Source: Methylococcaceae bacterium (GTDB taxonomy: Bacteria; Pseudomonadota; Gammaproteobacteria; Methylococcales; Methylomonadaceae). Taken from it: a stretch of 52,325 nucleotides of DNA. Shown here piece after piece: positions 8,176-17,637 of this stretch. Numbering within the stretch: position 1 is the stretch's first letter; the number at the start of each line of letters is the position of its first letter. The stretch spans positions 1 through 52,325 of the forward strand of contig JAKIVF010000007.1 in NCBI GenBank assembly GCA_021647145.1, given 5' to 3'. The notes beneath the pieces are model-generated. The model ran no database searches. It was not told the origin of the DNA and worked only from the letters and a program-made list of their open reading frames with translations. A program made the translations under genes and the position numbers.

Positions 8176-9480
8176 ATGTCTGTATTGAAACTCGCTAAAC
8201 TTGACAGTTCTGACAAGAATTTTGAGATGCAATTGCAAAAATTACTAGCTTGGTCTGAATCTGATGATAATAGTGTTGAGCATCAGGTTATAGATATTAT
8301 ATCTAAAGTTCGATACGAAGGTGATAAAGCAGTGTTAGATTACACAAATATGTTTGATCAAACACATTTTAATAAAATATCAGAAATTGAGTTGTCTTTA
8401 GAAACGTTAGAAGATGCTTGGAACTCGTTAGCTAGGGAAAAAGCTGATGCACTACAAACAGCAGCTAATCGTATTAGAGCCTATGCAGATAAACAGAAAA
8501 TGCACTCATGGCAGTATACTGAAGAGGATGGTAGTATCCTAGGACAAAAAATTACGGCTATAGATAAGGTTGGACTATACGTCCCTGGAGGAAAAGCATC
8601 TTATCCTTCTTCAGTTTTAATGAATGCTATTCCCGCAAAAGTAGCGGGTGTCAATGAGATCATCATGGTTGTTCCAACACCAAAAGGAGAAACAAATTCA
8701 CTTGTTCTTGCTGCAGCTTATATAGCTGGTGTCGATAAAATATTTACTATCGGTGGAGCACAAGCAATTGCTGCACTTGCATATGGAACTAAAACAGTTC
8801 CACGTGTCGATAAAATAGTGGGGCCTGGTAATATCTACGTAGCAACTGCAAAAAAAATAGTTTTTGGAAAAGTTGGTATAGATATGATTGCAGGGCCTTC
8901 TGAAATTTTAATTATTTGTGATGGAAAAACCAACCCAGACTGGATTGCGATGGATCTTTTTTCTCAAGCTGAGCATGATGAAGATGCCCAGGCTATTTTA
9001 ATATCAGATGATAAAAATTTTTTAGAGCAGGTTGAACAAAGTATTAATAAGTTAATTGTTGAAATGGAGAGAAAAGATATTATTCAGGCTTCGCTTGTAT
9101 CTCGAGGTGCCTTAATAAAGGTTGATAGTCTTATTCAAGCAGCTGAGGTTGCTAATACTATTGCTCCAGAGCACTTAGAATTATCCGTTGAAGATCCAGA
9201 ATCACTCAATCAGCATATTCGTCATGCTGGTGCTATATTTATGGGGAGATATACTGCAGAAGCATTAGGAGATTACTGTGCAGGACCCAATCATGTACTT
9301 CCAACTTCAAGTACTGCTCGTTTCTCATCCCCTCTTGGTGTTTATGACTTTCAAAAGCGTACTAGTTTAATAAACTGCTCAGCTAATGGAGCAGATACAT
9401 TGGGTAAAATTGCATCTGTATTAGCACGAGGTGAAAGTCTTACTGCACATGCTCGTTCTGCTGAATATAGAATTAAATAA
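8176..9480 (+). CDS. hisD: Histidinol dehydrogenase
   Basis: Zinc enzyme that performs the last two oxidations of histidine synthesis, L-histidinol to L-histidine, with NAD. The 434 residues are the usual length. Zinc ligands Gln264 and His267 lie in FSQAEHDE and the catalytic pair Glu332-His333 in APEHLEL. The C-terminal LTAHARSAEYR carries the last ligand His. The NAD-binding region includes VGPGNIYVA. It is separated from hisC by 100 bases, unlike the tight spacing on its other side. Confidence 0.96.
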   Translation: MSVLKLAKLDSSDKNFEMQLQKLLAWSESDDNSVEHQVIDIISKVRYEGDKAVLDYTNMFDQTHFNKISEIELSLETLEDAWNSLAREKADALQTAANRIRAYADKQKMHSWQYTEEDGSILGQKITAIDKVGLYVPGGKASYPSSVLMNAIPAKVAGVNEIIMVVPTPKGETNSLVLAAAYIAGVDKIFTIGGAQAIAALAYGTKTVPRVDKIVGPGNIYVATAKKIVFGKVGIDMIAGPSEILIICDGKTNPDWIAMDLFSQAEHDEDAQAILISDDKNFLEQVEQSINKLIVEMERKDIIQASLVSRGALIKVDSLIQAAEVANTIAPEHLELSVEDPESLNQHIRHAGAIFMGRYTAEALGDYCAGPNHVLPTSSTARFSSPLGVYDFQKRTSLINCSANGADTLGKIASVLARGESLTAHARSAEYRIK

Positions 9481-9532
9481 TTTTGTGCTAAATTTTATGA
9501 AATGAAAAGTCATTAGAATTTCTCACAAAGGC

Positions 9533-9563
9533 TTAGCTAGCCGAGTAGCATTTACTTAGCTAA
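9533..9563 (+). other. Hairpin in the hisD-hisC gap
   Basis: TTAGCTA (9533-9539) pairs with TAGCTAA (9557-9563), followed by ATATATTTTTA. It could act as a weak terminator, attenuator or processing site between hisD and hisC. A short palindromic repeat in AT-rich DNA can occur by chance, so the call is tentative. Confidence 0.3.
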
Positions 9564-9580
9564 ATATATTTTTAAATTAA

Positions 9581-10660
9581 ATGATTCAAAACCTGGTTTC
9601 CACTATTTTTCGAAAAGAAATTTTAAGTATGTCAGCATATAAAATTGCTGAAGCTAAAAATTTAATTAAGCTAGATGCTATGGAAAACCCTTATATTTGG
9701 CCAGAAAAGATTAAAGAAAAATGGTTGGCAGAGCTAAAACACTGCCCTATTAATAGGTACCCAGACCCTGAAGCAAAACAACTAGTTGAGAAGTTAATTA
9801 AAGTTAATAACATTCCCAGAAAAAGTGGTATTTTGTTAGGGAATGGCTCAGATGAAATTATTCAAATTTTATTAATGGCTTTGGCTACAGGATCAGCTGT
9901 ATTATCCCCTAGCCCTGGTTTTGTGATGTATAAACAAATTGCACAGAGTCTTGAGCTGAATTATCAAAGTGTTCCGTTATTAGTGGATGATTTTGGTCTT
10001 GATTTACCATTAATGATAGAAGCAATTAAAAAATATTCTCCTGCTATTATATTTTTGGCATACCCCAATAACCCAACAGGTAATTTGTTTAAAGAGGAAG
10101 AAATAGAGAAAATATTAAATCATGCTTCAGGGCTTGTTGTTGTTGACGAAGCTTATGCTCCATTTGCAGACGCGAGTTTTTTAAATAAAATATCGCAATA
10201 TCCTAATCTTTTGGTGATGCGGACTGTTTCAAAGTTAGGTCTTGCAGGTATTCGCTTAGGTTTTATTGCCGGAAATCGAGAAATAATTGAGCAGTTAAAT
10301 AAAATTCGTTTGCCCTATAATATCAATAGCCTAACACAGGTTACAGCAGAGTTTGCACTTGAACATCAAGCCTTATTTGACGAGCAAACCCAACAAATTT
10401 GTAAGGATAGATCTATAGTATTGCAGCAATTGAATAGTTTTAGTAAGATTAAAGCTTATGATAGTTTGGCAAATTTTATTTTATTCCGAACTGGAGAAAA
10501 ACAAGCTACTGAAATTTTTAATGGGTTAAAAGAACGAGGAGTTTTAATTAAAAACCTATCACCTCAAGGAGGTGTTTTAGCAGATTGTTTGCGTGTGACT
10601 ATTGGTCAACCTAAAGAAAATAAAGCATTTATTGATGCATTATCAGAAATACTTAGTTGA
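9581..10660 (+). CDS. hisC: Histidinol-phosphate aminotransferase
   Basis: PLP-dependent class I/II aminotransferase converting imidazole acetol phosphate to histidinol phosphate. The 359 residues include the Asn in YPNNPTGN (161-168), the PLP-contacting Asp189 in VVDEAY, and the Schiff-base Lys218 in TVSKLGLAGIRLG. The start at 9581 gives the usual N-terminus with EILSMSAY and KLDAMENPY. A later ATG at 9629 would cut part of this, so the longer form is preferred. It is the end of the murA-hisGDC stretch and faces ccmI. Confidence 0.94.
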   Translation: MIQNLVSTIFRKEILSMSAYKIAEAKNLIKLDAMENPYIWPEKIKEKWLAELKHCPINRYPDPEAKQLVEKLIKVNNIPRKSGILLGNGSDEIIQILLMALATGSAVLSPSPGFVMYKQIAQSLELNYQSVPLLVDDFGLDLPLMIEAIKKYSPAIIFLAYPNNPTGNLFKEEEIEKILNHASGLVVVDEAYAPFADASFLNKISQYPNLLVMRTVSKLGLAGIRLGFIAGNREIIEQLNKIRLPYNINSLTQVTAEFALEHQALFDEQTQQICKDRSIVLQQLNSFSKIKAYDSLANFILFRTGEKQATEIFNGLKERGVLIKNLSPQGGVLADCLRVTIGQPKENKAFIDALSEILS

Positions 10661-10674
10661 TTAAAAAGATAGGA

Positions 10675-10701
10675 CGAGAACTTTCCATAATTAGGTTCTC
10701 G
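10675..10701. terminator. Hairpin between convergent hisC and ccmI
   Basis: CGAGAAC (10675-10681) pairs with GTTCTCG (10695-10701) around a 13-base loop in the 59-base gap between two converging genes. There is no real T-run on either side, so termination is plausible from position more than from sequence. Confidence 0.4.
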
Positions 10702-10719
10702 CTCTATTAGATTACAAGA

Positions 10720-12009
10720 CTATTTTACTATCTGATTAATTTCCAAAGCAAGAGTAGGGTTGTCTTTAACAACAACATTTTTAACTGTAGCAAATAGATC
10801 GCCTTTTTGAGGCATTAGTTGACCTGATAAAGAAATACGGGCAGTGACTTCAACAGTGTCCACAGAAGATATTTTTGCTGTTGGCATTGCCGCCTTTGTA
10901 TCATCAAGTACTATACGAATAGGTAAATCTTTAACTTTGATTCGTTCAGCGGCAAGTGGCATTCTTCCTCCTGCAGGGCGGGCAAAAACAAAGATAATTT
11001 GCTCATCATTGACTTGTGATTTTAATGTTGAACTTAACGACAAATCAATTGTTACACTGGATGAGGATATACTTGAATCCTGGTTTTGAGGTTCTTGAAC
11101 TTGAGTAGGTGTTATGCCCAGTTTCTGTTCGGCTGCTTTAATTGCAGGATTTATAAATCGTACAACTTGTTCTTCACCTGATTTTTTCTTCGCTTTTTCC
11201 CAAAATGTAATAGCATGCTTATAATTGTTTGAAATAAATGCATCAATGCCTTGTAACATCAATGACGAAGGCTCAAATGGATCAATAGTAAGAGCTTTTT
11301 TTATAAGGTTGTGTATCTCAGGGGTCATTTTTTCTTCAGAAGCTTGAAATAACGCTTGAGCTTGAGCGCCTTTCAGACCGGCTGATTCGTCACTATCTGG
11401 ATCAACCAGTTTAGCCATCTGCTCATAAATTTTAGCTGCTTTATCAAACTGATTTACCGCAGCATAACTGTTAGCTAATAAGAAGAGTTTTTCTTTGTTG
11501 TCTGGGTCTTGAGCTATTTTAGATTCTAAAAGGGCTATAGATTTTTCCATATTTGGCGGCGGTGTTTTGCTGTCAGATTGGTGTTCGCCTGTTTGGGTTT
11601 GTTCTGCCATCGCTATCGCTTGACTAATGCTTAAATCATCACTGCGTCCAAATTTAAAATACATTCCTAAACTTACAATAAAAAGAGTAAGACAAAGTGA
11701 TATTGCAATTAACCAGTGTAAGCTAGAAACATCGATTTTCTTGAGTTCTTTATCGTCTTGATCCTGTGCATCTTGTAATAAGGTTTTTTCTAACTCTGTT
11801 TTTAGAGTGATAAATGTTGTTTGCTCTAAAGTACCTTGGTTTCTTTCCTGCTCTAGCTCATGTAAACGGTCATGAAAAATAGCAATGTTTTGTTGTTTTT
11901 GGATGCTATGGGCGAATTTATTTTTACGATAAAAGGGCAGAAGAGGCCAAAATATAAAAGAAAAAGCCAATAGAATCAGTAAAGCAAAGACTAACCATAA
12001 AGCTGTCAT
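10720..12009 (-). CDS. ccmI: Cytochrome c maturation protein CcmI
   Basis: Membrane-anchored apocytochrome c chaperone that delivers apocytochrome to the CcmFH heme ligation complex. The 429 residues show a transmembrane helix at the very N-terminus (about 3-24), a coiled cytoplasmic segment, and a second helix (about 98-116). A periplasmic TPR region follows (about 150-300), and then a C-terminal beta-rich domain containing FVFARPAGGRMPLA, typical of CcmI/CycH. It is the last gene of the ccm operon, two bases after ccmH. The two-domain length shows that it is a separate CcmI and not the fused E. coli CcmH form. Confidence 0.9.
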   Translation of the reverse strand: MTALWLVFALLILLAFSFIFWPLLPFYRKNKFAHSIQKQQNIAIFHDRLHELEQERNQGTLEQTTFITLKTELEKTLLQDAQDQDDKELKKIDVSSLHWLIAISLCLTLFIVSLGMYFKFGRSDDLSISQAIAMAEQTQTGEHQSDSKTPPPNMEKSIALLESKIAQDPDNKEKLFLLANSYAAVNQFDKAAKIYEQMAKLVDPDSDESAGLKGAQAQALFQASEEKMTPEIHNLIKKALTIDPFEPSSLMLQGIDAFISNNYKHAITFWEKAKKKSGEEQVVRFINPAIKAAEQKLGITPTQVQEPQNQDSSISSSSVTIDLSLSSTLKSQVNDEQIIFVFARPAGGRMPLAAERIKVKDLPIRIVLDDTKAAMPTAKISSVDTVEVTARISLSGQLMPQKGDLFATVKNVVVKDNPTLALEINQIVK

Positions 12010-12011
12010 AA

Positions 12012-12485
12012 TTATGACCCCTGTTTTTTATTTAGCAAACCATCTAATTGTTTTTGCTGTTTAGTATTTAACTCTATATTGATGATTCGTTTGCTTCGAG
12101 TTCTCACAATTAAAAAAACAATGAATAATGCGATGGCTAAAAGTAAAAATGGGCCGAACCATAGTAGAAAAGTCTGGCCAGTAATACGCGGCTCATACAA
12201 TACAAAATCACCATAACGTTCAGTCATATATTGAATAATATCATCATCACTTTTATTGGCAGTTAACATTAGTTGTAGTTTAGCTCGTAAGTCACGAGCT
12301 ATCTCAGCATTAGAGTCGGCAATGTTTTGGTTCTGACATTTAGGGCATCGCAATTCTGCCGTTAATTTTTTAAAGCGGGCAGTTTTTTCAGCATCGTCAA
12401 ATTGATAAACTTCAATTGCTGCATAAGCAGTTGTACTAAAGAAAGAAATGATTGATAGGATAAAGATTGCTTTAAGTTGTTTCAT
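12012..12485 (-). CDS. ccmH: Cytochrome c maturation thiol protein CcmH
   Basis: Periplasm-facing, membrane-bound thiol oxidoreductase that reduces apocytochrome c before heme attachment. The family motif LRCPKCQNQ gives Cys47 and Cys50 when counted from the ATG at 12485. I chose that start over the upstream ATG at 12497 because GGGTGGA lies just ahead of it and it opens a proper signal peptide (MKQLKAIFILSIISFF, then TTAYA). One transmembrane helix follows near residues 103-123. The 157 residues match the short CcmH of organisms with a separate CcmI. It slightly overlaps ccmG. Confidence 0.92.
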   Translation of the reverse strand: MKQLKAIFILSIISFFSTTAYAAIEVYQFDDAEKTARFKKLTAELRCPKCQNQNIADSNAEIARDLRAKLQLMLTANKSDDDIIQYMTERYGDFVLYEPRITGQTFLLWFGPFLLLAIALFIVFLIVRTRSKRIINIELNTKQQKQLDGLLNKKQGS

Positions 12486-13011
12486 TTTTCCACCCATTCG
12501 CTAGCATTACTTTAAAGTTAGCCCATACTTCAGCTGTTATTACTCCTACATGCCGGTATCTGATTATTCCTTGCGCGTCTAATAAATAAGTTTCAGGTGC
12601 TCCATATACTCCTAGATCTAGCCCAAGCATTCCTTTTTCATCATAAATATTAAATTTATAAGGGTCGCCTAATTGCTCTAGCCATGCTAGAGCCGCATTT
12701 CTATCATCTTTATAATTTAAACCTATGATCGGGATACTGGCTTCTTTGGCTATTGCTAATAATTGTTCATGTTCCTGTCGACAAGATGGGCACCATGTTG
12801 CCCAAACATTAATTAGCAAGGGATGGCCGATAAAATCTGCAGTAGTTAATACCTTATTGGCATCTCGCAGAGCCGATACTTGAAATTCAGGAAAGGGTTT
12901 ATTTATTAGGGCTGAAGGAAGCTCCCTAGGGTCTATGCTTAGACCTTTCCATAAAAATGCGCCTAAAACAATAAATAGTACAAGTGGAATAAATAATAAT
13001 AACCTAGGCAT
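12472..13011 (-). CDS. ccmG: Thiol:disulfide interchange protein CcmG (DsbE)
   Basis: Membrane-tethered thioredoxin-fold reductant for the cytochrome c maturation pathway. An N-terminal transmembrane anchor is followed by a TlpA-like thioredoxin domain with the active site WATWCPSC. The cis-Pro loop appears as YGAPETYL. The ATG at 13011 is preferred because GAGG lies six bases upstream and the protein then begins MPRLLLFIPLVL, as in relatives. An ATG at 13023 in the same frame would add four residues. It overlaps both ccmF and ccmH, indicating a polycistronic unit. Confidence 0.94.
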   Translation of the reverse strand: MPRLLLFIPLVLFIVLGAFLWKGLSIDPRELPSALINKPFPEFQVSALRDANKVLTTADFIGHPLLINVWATWCPSCRQEHEQLLAIAKEASIPIIGLNYKDDRNAALAWLEQLGDPYKFNIYDEKGMLGLDLGVYGAPETYLLDAQGIIRYRHVGVITAEVWANFKVMLANGWKNETT

Positions 13012-14971
13012 GAGACGCCTCATTCGTAGCGGGGATAGTTTTTTTTCTGCGATAGCGTTTATCTGCTACTGTGACTAGACCGCCTAAAGCCATCAGCGTT
13101 CCTCCATACCAAAGCCAGCGGACAAAAGGTTTGTAATGTATGCGTATAGCCCATGCATCTCCATCTAAAGGTTCACCCATTGCTACAAAAAGATCACGAA
13201 AAAAACCTTGATCTATATCTGCTTCGGTCATCATGTTATTTTTTACACTGTAATGCCTTTTTTCTGGATTTAAAGTGGAGATAACGTTCTTTCCATCACG
13301 AACAATTATTTGACCTCTATCAGCAGTATAGTTTGCACCTTGTACTTTTTGTACGCCTTTAAATTCAAATTCATAACCAGCCACAGTTGCTTTATCGCCT
13401 GCTACCATGCGAATATCACGTTCTTCGCTATAAACTGAAACTAAAGTAATCCCAATGGCAACAACTGCAACACCCGCATGGGCAAGCATCATGCCATAAT
13501 AACTCATTGTTAATTGTTTTAGTTTGGTGAAAATGCTATCAGCGTGTTTAAACTTACTGATGAATTCTAAGGATATTGTTAAAAGAATCCATAAGCTAAT
13601 GGCTATGCCTAAAAAGACTGAAAAATCAAACCCAGAACCATAAATAAATGGAAATACTGCGCCTATGAGTATGCTTGCTAACGCGGGTTTCCAGATTGCT
13701 TTAATTATTCGGTCTAATGGAGTATCACGCCAGCGAACAGTCACTGAAATACCTAAGCCAATCGCCATTAAACTCATAATAGGAACAAACACTGCATTAA
13801 AATATGGAGGGCCTACGGAGATTTTTCCACCACCTAAAGCATCTACTAAAAGGGGATATAAGGTGCCTAAAAGTACTGTCATTGCCATGACAGTTAAAAA
13901 TACGTTATTAATTAGTATTAATGTTTCTCTCGATAGCCATGAAAAACGGGATTCACTTTGAACATTAGGGACTTTTATGGCAAACAGCGTTAATGATCCG
14001 CCAATGGTTATTGCCAGAAAGATTAAAATAAATAACCCACGTTCTGGGTCGCTAGCAAAAGCGTGTACAGAAGTTAATACACCCGAACGAACCAAGAAGG
14101 TACCTAATAAACTTAATGAGAAAGCAAAGATAGCAAGTAGTAATGTCCAGCTTTTAAAGACTCCACGTTTTTCAGTTGCAGCCAATGAGTGAACTAAGGC
14201 TGTGCCAACTAGCCAAGGCATAAGTGATGCATTTTCAACTGGATCCCAAAACCACCAGCCGCCCCAGCCTAATTCATAATATGCCCACCAACTGCCTAAG
14301 GTAATACCCATAGCTAAAAAAGCCCAGGCAACATTTGTCCATGGACGAGCCCAACGAGCCCAGGCAGCATCTAAACGTCCAGATAGCAAAGCTGCAATAG
14401 CAAATGCAAATGCAACAGAAAAACCTACATATCCCATGTACAACATAGGAGGGTGAACAATTAAACCAAAATCCTGTAATAGGGGGTTTAAGTCAGCTCC
14501 ATCTGCTGGGAAACGAGGTAAATAGCGTTCAAAAGGGCTAGAGGTTAACAATAAAAATAAGATAAAGCCGATAGAGACCATGCCCATAACCGATAACACT
14601 CTTGCAAGCATATCTAGTGGAAGGTCTTTGCTAAAAATACTGACAGCTAGTGTCCAGCCAGTCAAGATTAAAGCCCATAATAATAATGACCCTTCATGAC
14701 CACCCCAGATAGCACTAAGTTTATATTGTGCAGGTAGTTGACTATTTGAGTGATTAGCTACATAAGCTACAGAAAAATCGTCGGTGGCAAAGGCATAACC
14801 TAGGCAGATAAAGCTGACCATAACAAAGAAAAACTGGGCTCTTGCCATTGATTGACCATAATGCATCCATAATTCATTTTTTACAATGGTTCCATACATA
14901 GGGACTATTGCTAACAAAATAGAAAAACAAAACGCAAGTATTAAAGAAAATTCACCTATTTCTGGTATCAC
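13004..14971 (-). CDS. ccmF: Heme lyase subunit CcmF
   Basis: Large polytopic membrane protein that, with CcmH and CcmI, ligates heme from CcmE to apocytochrome c. The 655 residues match the family length. The tryptophan-rich WWD heme-handling motif is WGGWWFWDPVENAS (236-249). Conserved heme-ligand histidines are seen at IVHPPMLYMG (His173) and in the ALVHSLAATEKRG region. About 15 transmembrane segments are apparent, and a periplasmic C-terminal domain precedes a final helix. It overlaps ccmE by four bases and ccmG by eight. Confidence 0.96.
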   Translation of the reverse strand: MIPEIGEFSLILAFCFSILLAIVPMYGTIVKNELWMHYGQSMARAQFFFVMVSFICLGYAFATDDFSVAYVANHSNSQLPAQYKLSAIWGGHEGSLLLWALILTGWTLAVSIFSKDLPLDMLARVLSVMGMVSIGFILFLLLTSSPFERYLPRFPADGADLNPLLQDFGLIVHPPMLYMGYVGFSVAFAFAIAALLSGRLDAAWARWARPWTNVAWAFLAMGITLGSWWAYYELGWGGWWFWDPVENASLMPWLVGTALVHSLAATEKRGVFKSWTLLLAIFAFSLSLLGTFLVRSGVLTSVHAFASDPERGLFILIFLAITIGGSLTLFAIKVPNVQSESRFSWLSRETLILINNVFLTVMAMTVLLGTLYPLLVDALGGGKISVGPPYFNAVFVPIMSLMAIGLGISVTVRWRDTPLDRIIKAIWKPALASILIGAVFPFIYGSGFDFSVFLGIAISLWILLTISLEFISKFKHADSIFTKLKQLTMSYYGMMLAHAGVAVVAIGITLVSVYSEERDIRMVAGDKATVAGYEFEFKGVQKVQGANYTADRGQIIVRDGKNVISTLNPEKRHYSVKNNMMTEADIDQGFFRDLFVAMGEPLDGDAWAIRIHYKPFVRWLWYGGTLMALGGLVTVADKRYRRKKTIPATNEASHA

Positions 14972-15402
14972 TTTGATTCCGCCTTTTTCTTCATTGATTC
15001 TGCTATTTCTGGGGGCATATAGTTTTCATCATGCTTAGCTAATACTTCATCGGCTTGAAATATGCCTTGGTCATCCATTTTACCTTGAGCAATGATTCCT
15101 TGCTCTTCTCTAAATAAATCAGGCAAAATCCCAGTGTATGAGACAGTGATGGGTTTTCCATAATCGGTTAAGTCAAAATTTACTTGTAAGGAATCTTTTG
15201 ATCGTTTTACACTGCCTTTGACAACCATGCCACCTACCCGAATACGTGTACCTATGGGGACTTCACCATTAGCTACCTGAGACGTAGAATAAAATAAATT
15301 AATATTCTGACTTAAGGCATACATGGTTAAGCCAACAGCTATACCTGCACCAAATACAAGTGCAAGAATAATATATAAACGTTTTTTTCTTTTTGGAGTC
15401 AT
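14968..15402 (-). CDS. ccmE: Heme chaperone CcmE
   Basis: Periplasmic heme chaperone that carries heme from CcmC to CcmF through a covalent bond to His. The 144-residue protein has an N-terminal membrane anchor (about 9-29) and an OB-fold domain with VRVGGMVVKGS-like strands. The heme-binding motif is LAKHDENYMPPE, giving His124 and Tyr128. It starts four bases inside the ccmD end and overlaps ccmF by four, so the three genes are coupled. Confidence 0.96.
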   Translation of the reverse strand: MTPKRKKRLYIILALVFGAGIAVGLTMYALSQNINLFYSTSQVANGEVPIGTRIRVGGMVVKGSVKRSKDSLQVNFDLTDYGKPITVSYTGILPDLFREEQGIIAQGKMDDQGIFQADEVLAKHDENYMPPEIAESMKKKAESK

Positions 15403-15581
15403 ATTGACTTGCTCTCTCTTTTTAAGCGGCGTTTTGCCTGTTTAAAAAATTGTCGTCTGTCCCAATAGACAGATAAAATATTGTAAAGAATTACGAATAA
15501 GCCTATGCCATAACTTAACCATACATACAGGCCATGTTTACCCATCTGTAAAAAATCAGCAAAAGATGCAAAATGTCCCAT
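15399..15581 (-). CDS. ccmD: Cytochrome c maturation protein CcmD
   Basis: Small single-pass membrane protein that helps release holo-CcmE from CcmC. The 60-residue length, one hydrophobic segment with WLSYGIGLFVILYN, and a strongly basic C-terminal tail (RRQFFKQAKRRLKRE) are typical. Sequence conservation in this family is low, but the place between ccmC and ccmE settles the identity. Confidence 0.9.
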   Translation of the reverse strand: MGHFASFADFLQMGKHGLYVWLSYGIGLFVILYNILSVYWDRRQFFKQAKRRLKRESKSI

Positions 15582-15583
15582 AA

Positions 15584-16333
15584 TTAATAACGCTCAACTA
15601 ATGATTTAACCCAGTCAGATCTGTTTTCTCGCCGTAAAACCTCAGTTCGCGCCCGGCTCATTAATATGACAGCAAAAAAACAATAAAATCCAATAATCAT
15701 AATTAATAAAGGAATCCACATGTCGGGTGGCATAGCTGGTTTTTCTGTTATTTTAAATGTCGCACCTTGATGCAGAGTATTCCACCATTCAACTGAATAT
15801 TTAATAATAGGTATATTAACTACACCAACTAGTGCCAATACAGCAGCAGCTTTATCTCCACTTGCAACATGTTCATAGGCTGAGGTTAAGGCAATAACGC
15901 CAACATAAAGAAAAAACAATACTAGCATAGATGTTAACCGTGCATCCCAAACCCACCAAGCTCCCCAAGTAGGTTTGCCCCAAATTGCTCCCGTGACTAA
16001 AGCTAAAACAGCCATAGACGCACCAATAGGAGCGCAAGATTTAGCAATTATATGTGCTATTTTTATTTTCCAGATTAATCCAACGGCACCTGCCACTGCC
16101 ATCAACATATAACAAGATTGCGCCAGAATTGCAGTTGGAACATGTATATATATAATACGAAAACTATTCCCCTGCTGATAGTCTGCTGGCGCAAATACTA
16201 AACCCCAAATAGTTCCAATGACTATTAATAAAAAAGCAATGATGGTAAACCAAGGTAATAGTTTACTGGTTATATCATAAAACCAGCGAGGTGATGCTAA
16301 ACGATAAAACCACCTAGGGAATTTTATTTTCAT
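15584..16333 (-). CDS. ccmC: Heme exporter protein CcmC
   Basis: Six-helix membrane protein that attaches heme to CcmE. The 249 residues carry the WWD motif as WGAWWVWD (123-130) and the flanking periplasmic histidines His64 (YIHVPTA) and His188 (TLHQGAT), the expected axial heme ligands. The N-terminus carries PRWFY twice within fifteen residues, a minor local repeat ahead of the first helix. It lies twelve bases after ccmB and two before ccmD. Confidence 0.96.
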   Translation of the reverse strand: MKIKFPRWFYRLASPRWFYDITSKLLPWFTIIAFLLIVIGTIWGLVFAPADYQQGNSFRIIYIHVPTAILAQSCYMLMAVAGAVGLIWKIKIAHIIAKSCAPIGASMAVLALVTGAIWGKPTWGAWWVWDARLTSMLVLFFLYVGVIALTSAYEHVASGDKAAAVLALVGVVNIPIIKYSVEWWNTLHQGATFKITEKPAMPPDMWIPLLIMIIGFYCFFAVILMSRARTEVLRRENRSDWVKSLVERY

Positions 16334-16345
16334 AATTTGTTTCTC

Positions 16346-17017
16346 TTAACTACGAACACTAATTTTTAATGCTGCAACAATGGCAAATGGAGCCAAAACA
16401 AGACTTAAGGCTAACATCGCTGCCAGTAAAGCTAAATACCCTTGAATGGGTAGTCCTATGGAACCCGCTTGAACACTACTTGCTCCAAAAATAAGAACAG
16501 GGATATATAATGGAAGTACTAATAAAGAGATTAGAATTCCCCCTTTTCTTAGCCCAACAGTGAGAGCCGCACCAATTGCTCCTATCAGGCTTAATGTGGG
16601 TGTTCCCAATAGAAGACTAAATATTAATGGTTTAATTCCTTCACTTGGAAGAAATAACATCAGGGCTAAAATAGGTGAGACCAAAGCGAGACAGAAACCA
16701 CTGATCAACCAGTGGTTTGTCACTTTTGCCAAAACCAAGAGTAGCAACGGCTGGGGGCTTACTAGCATATGTTCTAAAGAACCATCATCAAAGTCACTAC
16801 GAAAAATTCCATCTACAGACAATAAACTAGCTAATAATGCTGCAACCCAAATAACTCCTGGTGCAAGTTGGGATAAAAATGATGCCTCAGGGCTTACGCC
16901 TAGAGGAAATAATATGCCAACCATTAAAAAAAAAGCTAAAGGGTTTATGATATCGTTTCGTCGTCGGAAAGTTAGTAAAAGATCGCGACGGAGTGCGGCT
17001 AAAAAAAAATTCATCAA
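16346..17017 (-). CDS. ccmB: Heme exporter membrane subunit CcmB
   Basis: Integral membrane subunit of the CcmABCD complex, paired with the ATPase CcmA. The 223 residues form six hydrophobic segments. The N-terminal LRRDLLLTFRRRNDIINPL and the DFDDGSLEHML segment are family signatures. It overlaps the end of ccmA by four bases (ATGA), a translational-coupling arrangement. Confidence 0.95.
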   Translation of the reverse strand: MMNFFLAALRRDLLLTFRRRNDIINPLAFFLMVGILFPLGVSPEASFLSQLAPGVIWVAALLASLLSVDGIFRSDFDDGSLEHMLVSPQPLLLLVLAKVTNHWLISGFCLALVSPILALMLFLPSEGIKPLIFSLLLGTPTLSLIGAIGAALTVGLRKGGILISLLVLPLYIPVLIFGASSVQAGSIGLPIQGYLALLAAMLALSLVLAPFAIVAALKISVRS

Positions 17018-17637
17018 GTAAGAGCGTCATCTAAATTAAGGCATCGCACTTCTTTATCTGGAATGCTAAGGTTATGATGCGTGGTTAATATTATGCTACC
17101 ACCTGCCTGAACATGCTGGGCAATTAAAACCTCTTTTTCTGCAACTCCTTTTTTATCTAAGGCAGTAAAGGGTTCATCAAGAATCCAGAGCGGAGCGCTA
17201 CTTAAATATAAACGAGCAAGCCCAACTCTACGTTGCTGTCCAGCAGATAAGGTATGGCATGGTATATCTTCGTACCCATACAAGCCAACTTTTTCTAAAG
17301 CCTCGGGAATATTTATTTGATTTAGTGATGGATCTAGCTGCGACATCCAGGCTAGGTTTTCTTCTGCAGTTAACGTACCTTTAACACCGGATAAATGACC
17401 AACATATAATAACGCTTGATAAAAGTTTTCTCTATCTTCCTCAATGTTTTTACCATGCCAGAGAACCTCCCCTTCAAAGGCATCAGATAATCCACATAGA
17501 ATCCGCAATAAAGTTGTTTTTCCACTTCCATTTTGTCCTTCTATTTGCAACACTTCACTTTGATTTAAAATAAAGGATAGACCTTCAAATAAGGTGCGTT
17601 CATCACGTTCACAAAACAGGTTTTTAATCTCAAGCAT
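17014..17637 (-). CDS. ccmA: Heme exporter ATPase CcmA
   Basis: ABC ATPase whose hydrolysis drives release of holo-CcmE from the CcmABCD complex. The 207 residues include Walker A GQNGSGKT (34-41), signature LSAGQQRR (130-137) and Walker B WILDEP (151-156). It is the first gene of the ccm operon on the minus strand, so the operon promoter should lie in the 314-base gap upstream. I found no convincing -35/-10 pair there on the minus strand. Confidence 0.95.
   Translation of the reverse strand: MLEIKNLFCERDERTLFEGLSFILNQSEVLQIEGQNGSGKTTLLRILCGLSDAFEGEVLWHGKNIEEDRENFYQALLYVGHLSGVKGTLTAEENLAWMSQLDPSLNQINIPEALEKVGLYGYEDIPCHTLSAGQQRRVGLARLYLSSAPLWILDEPFTALDKKGVAEKEVLIAQHVQAGGSIILTTHHNLSIPDKEVRCLNLDDALT

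Noticed and set aside
13665..14192. Two plus-strand frames antisense to ccmF
   Set aside because: They overlap conserved ccmF coding sequence and have no ribosome binding site or recognisable domain.
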